Shown: one piece after another, positions 63,304 through 64,000 of the stretch
Layout of the letters: every line of letters begins with the position of its first letter
Position numbering within the stretch: position 1 is the stretch's first letter
NCBI GenBank assembly: GCA_002477945.1
Contig: DLLF01000013.1
Location: 28,397 to 92,396, forward strand
DNA: 64,000 nucleotides
Direction of reading: 5' to 3'
Source of the DNA: Bacteroidales bacterium UBA7569
GTDB taxonomy: Bacteria > Bacteroidota > Bacteroidia > Bacteroidales > Paludibacteraceae
Notes under the pieces: model-generated
Database searches by the model: none
What the model was told of the DNA's origin: nothing
Seen by the model: the letters and a program-made list of their open reading frames with translations, nothing else
Made by a program: the position numbers and the translations under genes

Positions 63304-63425
63304 CTTCATTAGTACTGAGGTATTAGGAGACCTTCCAACGATAAAGTCAGCCTGTGGATACACAGGCATTAACTCTACATATCTTCGTTGGAGTGAGAAA
63401 GTTCCTAATTTTCAGTACTCAGAAG
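63304..63425. ncRNA. Candidate structured RNA: long imperfect hairpin
   Basis: Arms around AGTACTGA (63311-63318) and TCAGTACT (63412-63419) extend outward with CTTC/GAAG and inward with TTAGGA/TTCCTAA and CCAACGA/TCGTTGG. A perfect inner hairpin GCCTGTG-gata-CACAGGC lies at 63350-63367. The rod with internal bubbles recalls a regulatory RNA such as 6S RNA, but that identity is a guess. The orientation is unknown. Confidence 0.4.
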
Positions 63426-63966
63426 ATGCAGGCTAACGCTACATTAAAATATGTAAGGACGTACAAGACGCCACATTTATGTCATAGGCAACTGATTTTG
63501 CAGTTTATTCATTGATTTGATTTTTTGATGACACCCTCGCCATAAAGGTAATACAACTTCATCAGATTTGCAAGCAAAAAGGAATTTCACCCCAGGGCAG
63601 TTGACAGAAGCGGAGAGTATTGTAAGTTTATGCGAGGATTGACGCTATACAAAAATCTGCAAGCAGCAGTCTCTTGCAATTACCGAGAGGGATTTATGAT
63701 GGGCGTTCGAGAGATTTGGGACGTTTGAGAAGAAAGGCTTTATGATACGAGAATGGGGCGAACGGATAATCTGTTGGTGGGATTATTTTACTGTAGTTGT
63801 TCGAATAGGTGAGAATAACCTCCACTGATTTCTCCAGAAAGGGAGTTTGACTATAGACGTCTTAGTTAATCGAGAAGTTCTATAAATTGTTTCAATCTCT
63901 CGATGAGGAGGCATACTATTTGCGATTAGACTATTTATGACATACGATTTTGCTCAGTTGTCTCTC
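63426..63966. other. Gene-free stretch, possible coding remnant
   Basis: About 540 bases without an intact gene. A frame reading AFERFGTFEKKGFMIREWGE near 63690-63760 looks protein-like but is broken by stops on both sides, so it may be a decayed gene. No terminator or RNA gene was recognised. Confidence 0.35.
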
Positions 63967-63967
63967 A

Positions 63968-64000
63968 TTCAGGGGTCGATGAGGGGTGCTTGAGGGGTCG
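63968..64000 (-). repeat. 11-base tandem array at the right edge (3 units, continues beyond)
   Basis: On the minus strand: CGACCCCTCAA, GCACCCCTCAT, CGACCCCTGAA. It is the only copy in this window on the minus strand and the closest to the consensus. Confidence 0.88.

Noticed and set aside
63660..63800. A coding gene in the right-end gene-free stretch
   Set aside because: The protein-like frame is bounded by stops and lacks a start; at best a remnant.
1..64000. tRNA or rRNA genes, transposases or integrases
   Set aside because: I looked for cloverleaf-like stems with CCA ends, rRNA-like blocks and transposase motifs and found none I could support.

Overview
The window is from the chromosome of a member of the phylum Bacteroidota, order Bacteroidales. 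Seen directly: a SusC/SusD pair, an OstA-like LPS-transport protein, a complete nqrABCDEF operon, HU-family proteins, and many promoters with the Bacteroidota layout (TTTG, about 20 bases, TAnnTTTG). One secreted nuclease ends in what looks like a type IX secretion sorting tail. The genus cannot be fixed from this sequence; a gut or oral Prevotellaceae- or Bacteroidaceae-like organism is an inference. No tRNA, rRNA, CRISPR array, transposase or integrase was seen.

Layout. 1-5069 (minus): surface-polysaccharide genes: an asparagine-synthase-like protein fused to an HD hydrolase domain (cut by the left edge), a Wzx-type flippase, a GT2 glycosyltransferase and a DUF4199 membrane protein. 5936-13703 (plus): recQ, rimO, an HU, an HU-TM-LysM protein and uvrA. 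13673-15457 (minus): acetyltransferase, SprT/YgjP-like metalloprotease, Nudix hydrolase. 15989-17200 (minus): GT4 glycosyltransferase. 17313-26694 (plus): a membrane protein, then an envelope-biogenesis run (two SurA/parvulin-like proteins, OstA-like, a beta-barrel) continuing into dnaG, a radical SAM protein and a MurG-like glycosyltransferase. 26676-29436 (minus): endonuclease I and a sodium:solute symporter.

29939-38011 (plus) looks like one tightly packed operon behind one strong promoter. It holds a paralogous pair of secreted proteins, a lipoprotein with six repeats and a frameshifted C-terminal domain, a 51-residue peptide gene, a membrane protein, a radical SAM/SPASM maturase, a transglutaminase-like secreted protein and a single-pass membrane protein. 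The peptide ends in a near-continuous run of aromatic-x-Asp triplets, the substrate pattern of three-residue cyclophane (triceptide) RiPPs. This AT-rich module is the most likely undescribed system here.

38322-48241: mutY, HU, a tiny COX24-like ribosomal protein, rng, a prolyl-tRNA deacylase-like gene and an orphan SusC/SusD pair. 48736-50338 (minus): metallophosphoesterase lipoprotein and a beta-barrel. 50498-54967 (plus): YigZ-family protein, acyltransferase, coaD, S41 protease and a beta-barrel. 55763-62164 (plus): the nqr operon, in which NqrC carries an N-terminal rubredoxin-like zinc ribbon and a four-helix-bundle gene sits between nqrE and nqrF. The right end has two small secreted proteins, a possible structured RNA and a non-coding stretch.

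A family of short intergenic tandem arrays is scattered through the window. One type has an 11-base unit (consensus near CGACCCCTCAA), the other a 9-base unit (near GTCCYATYN), and they often lie side by side.
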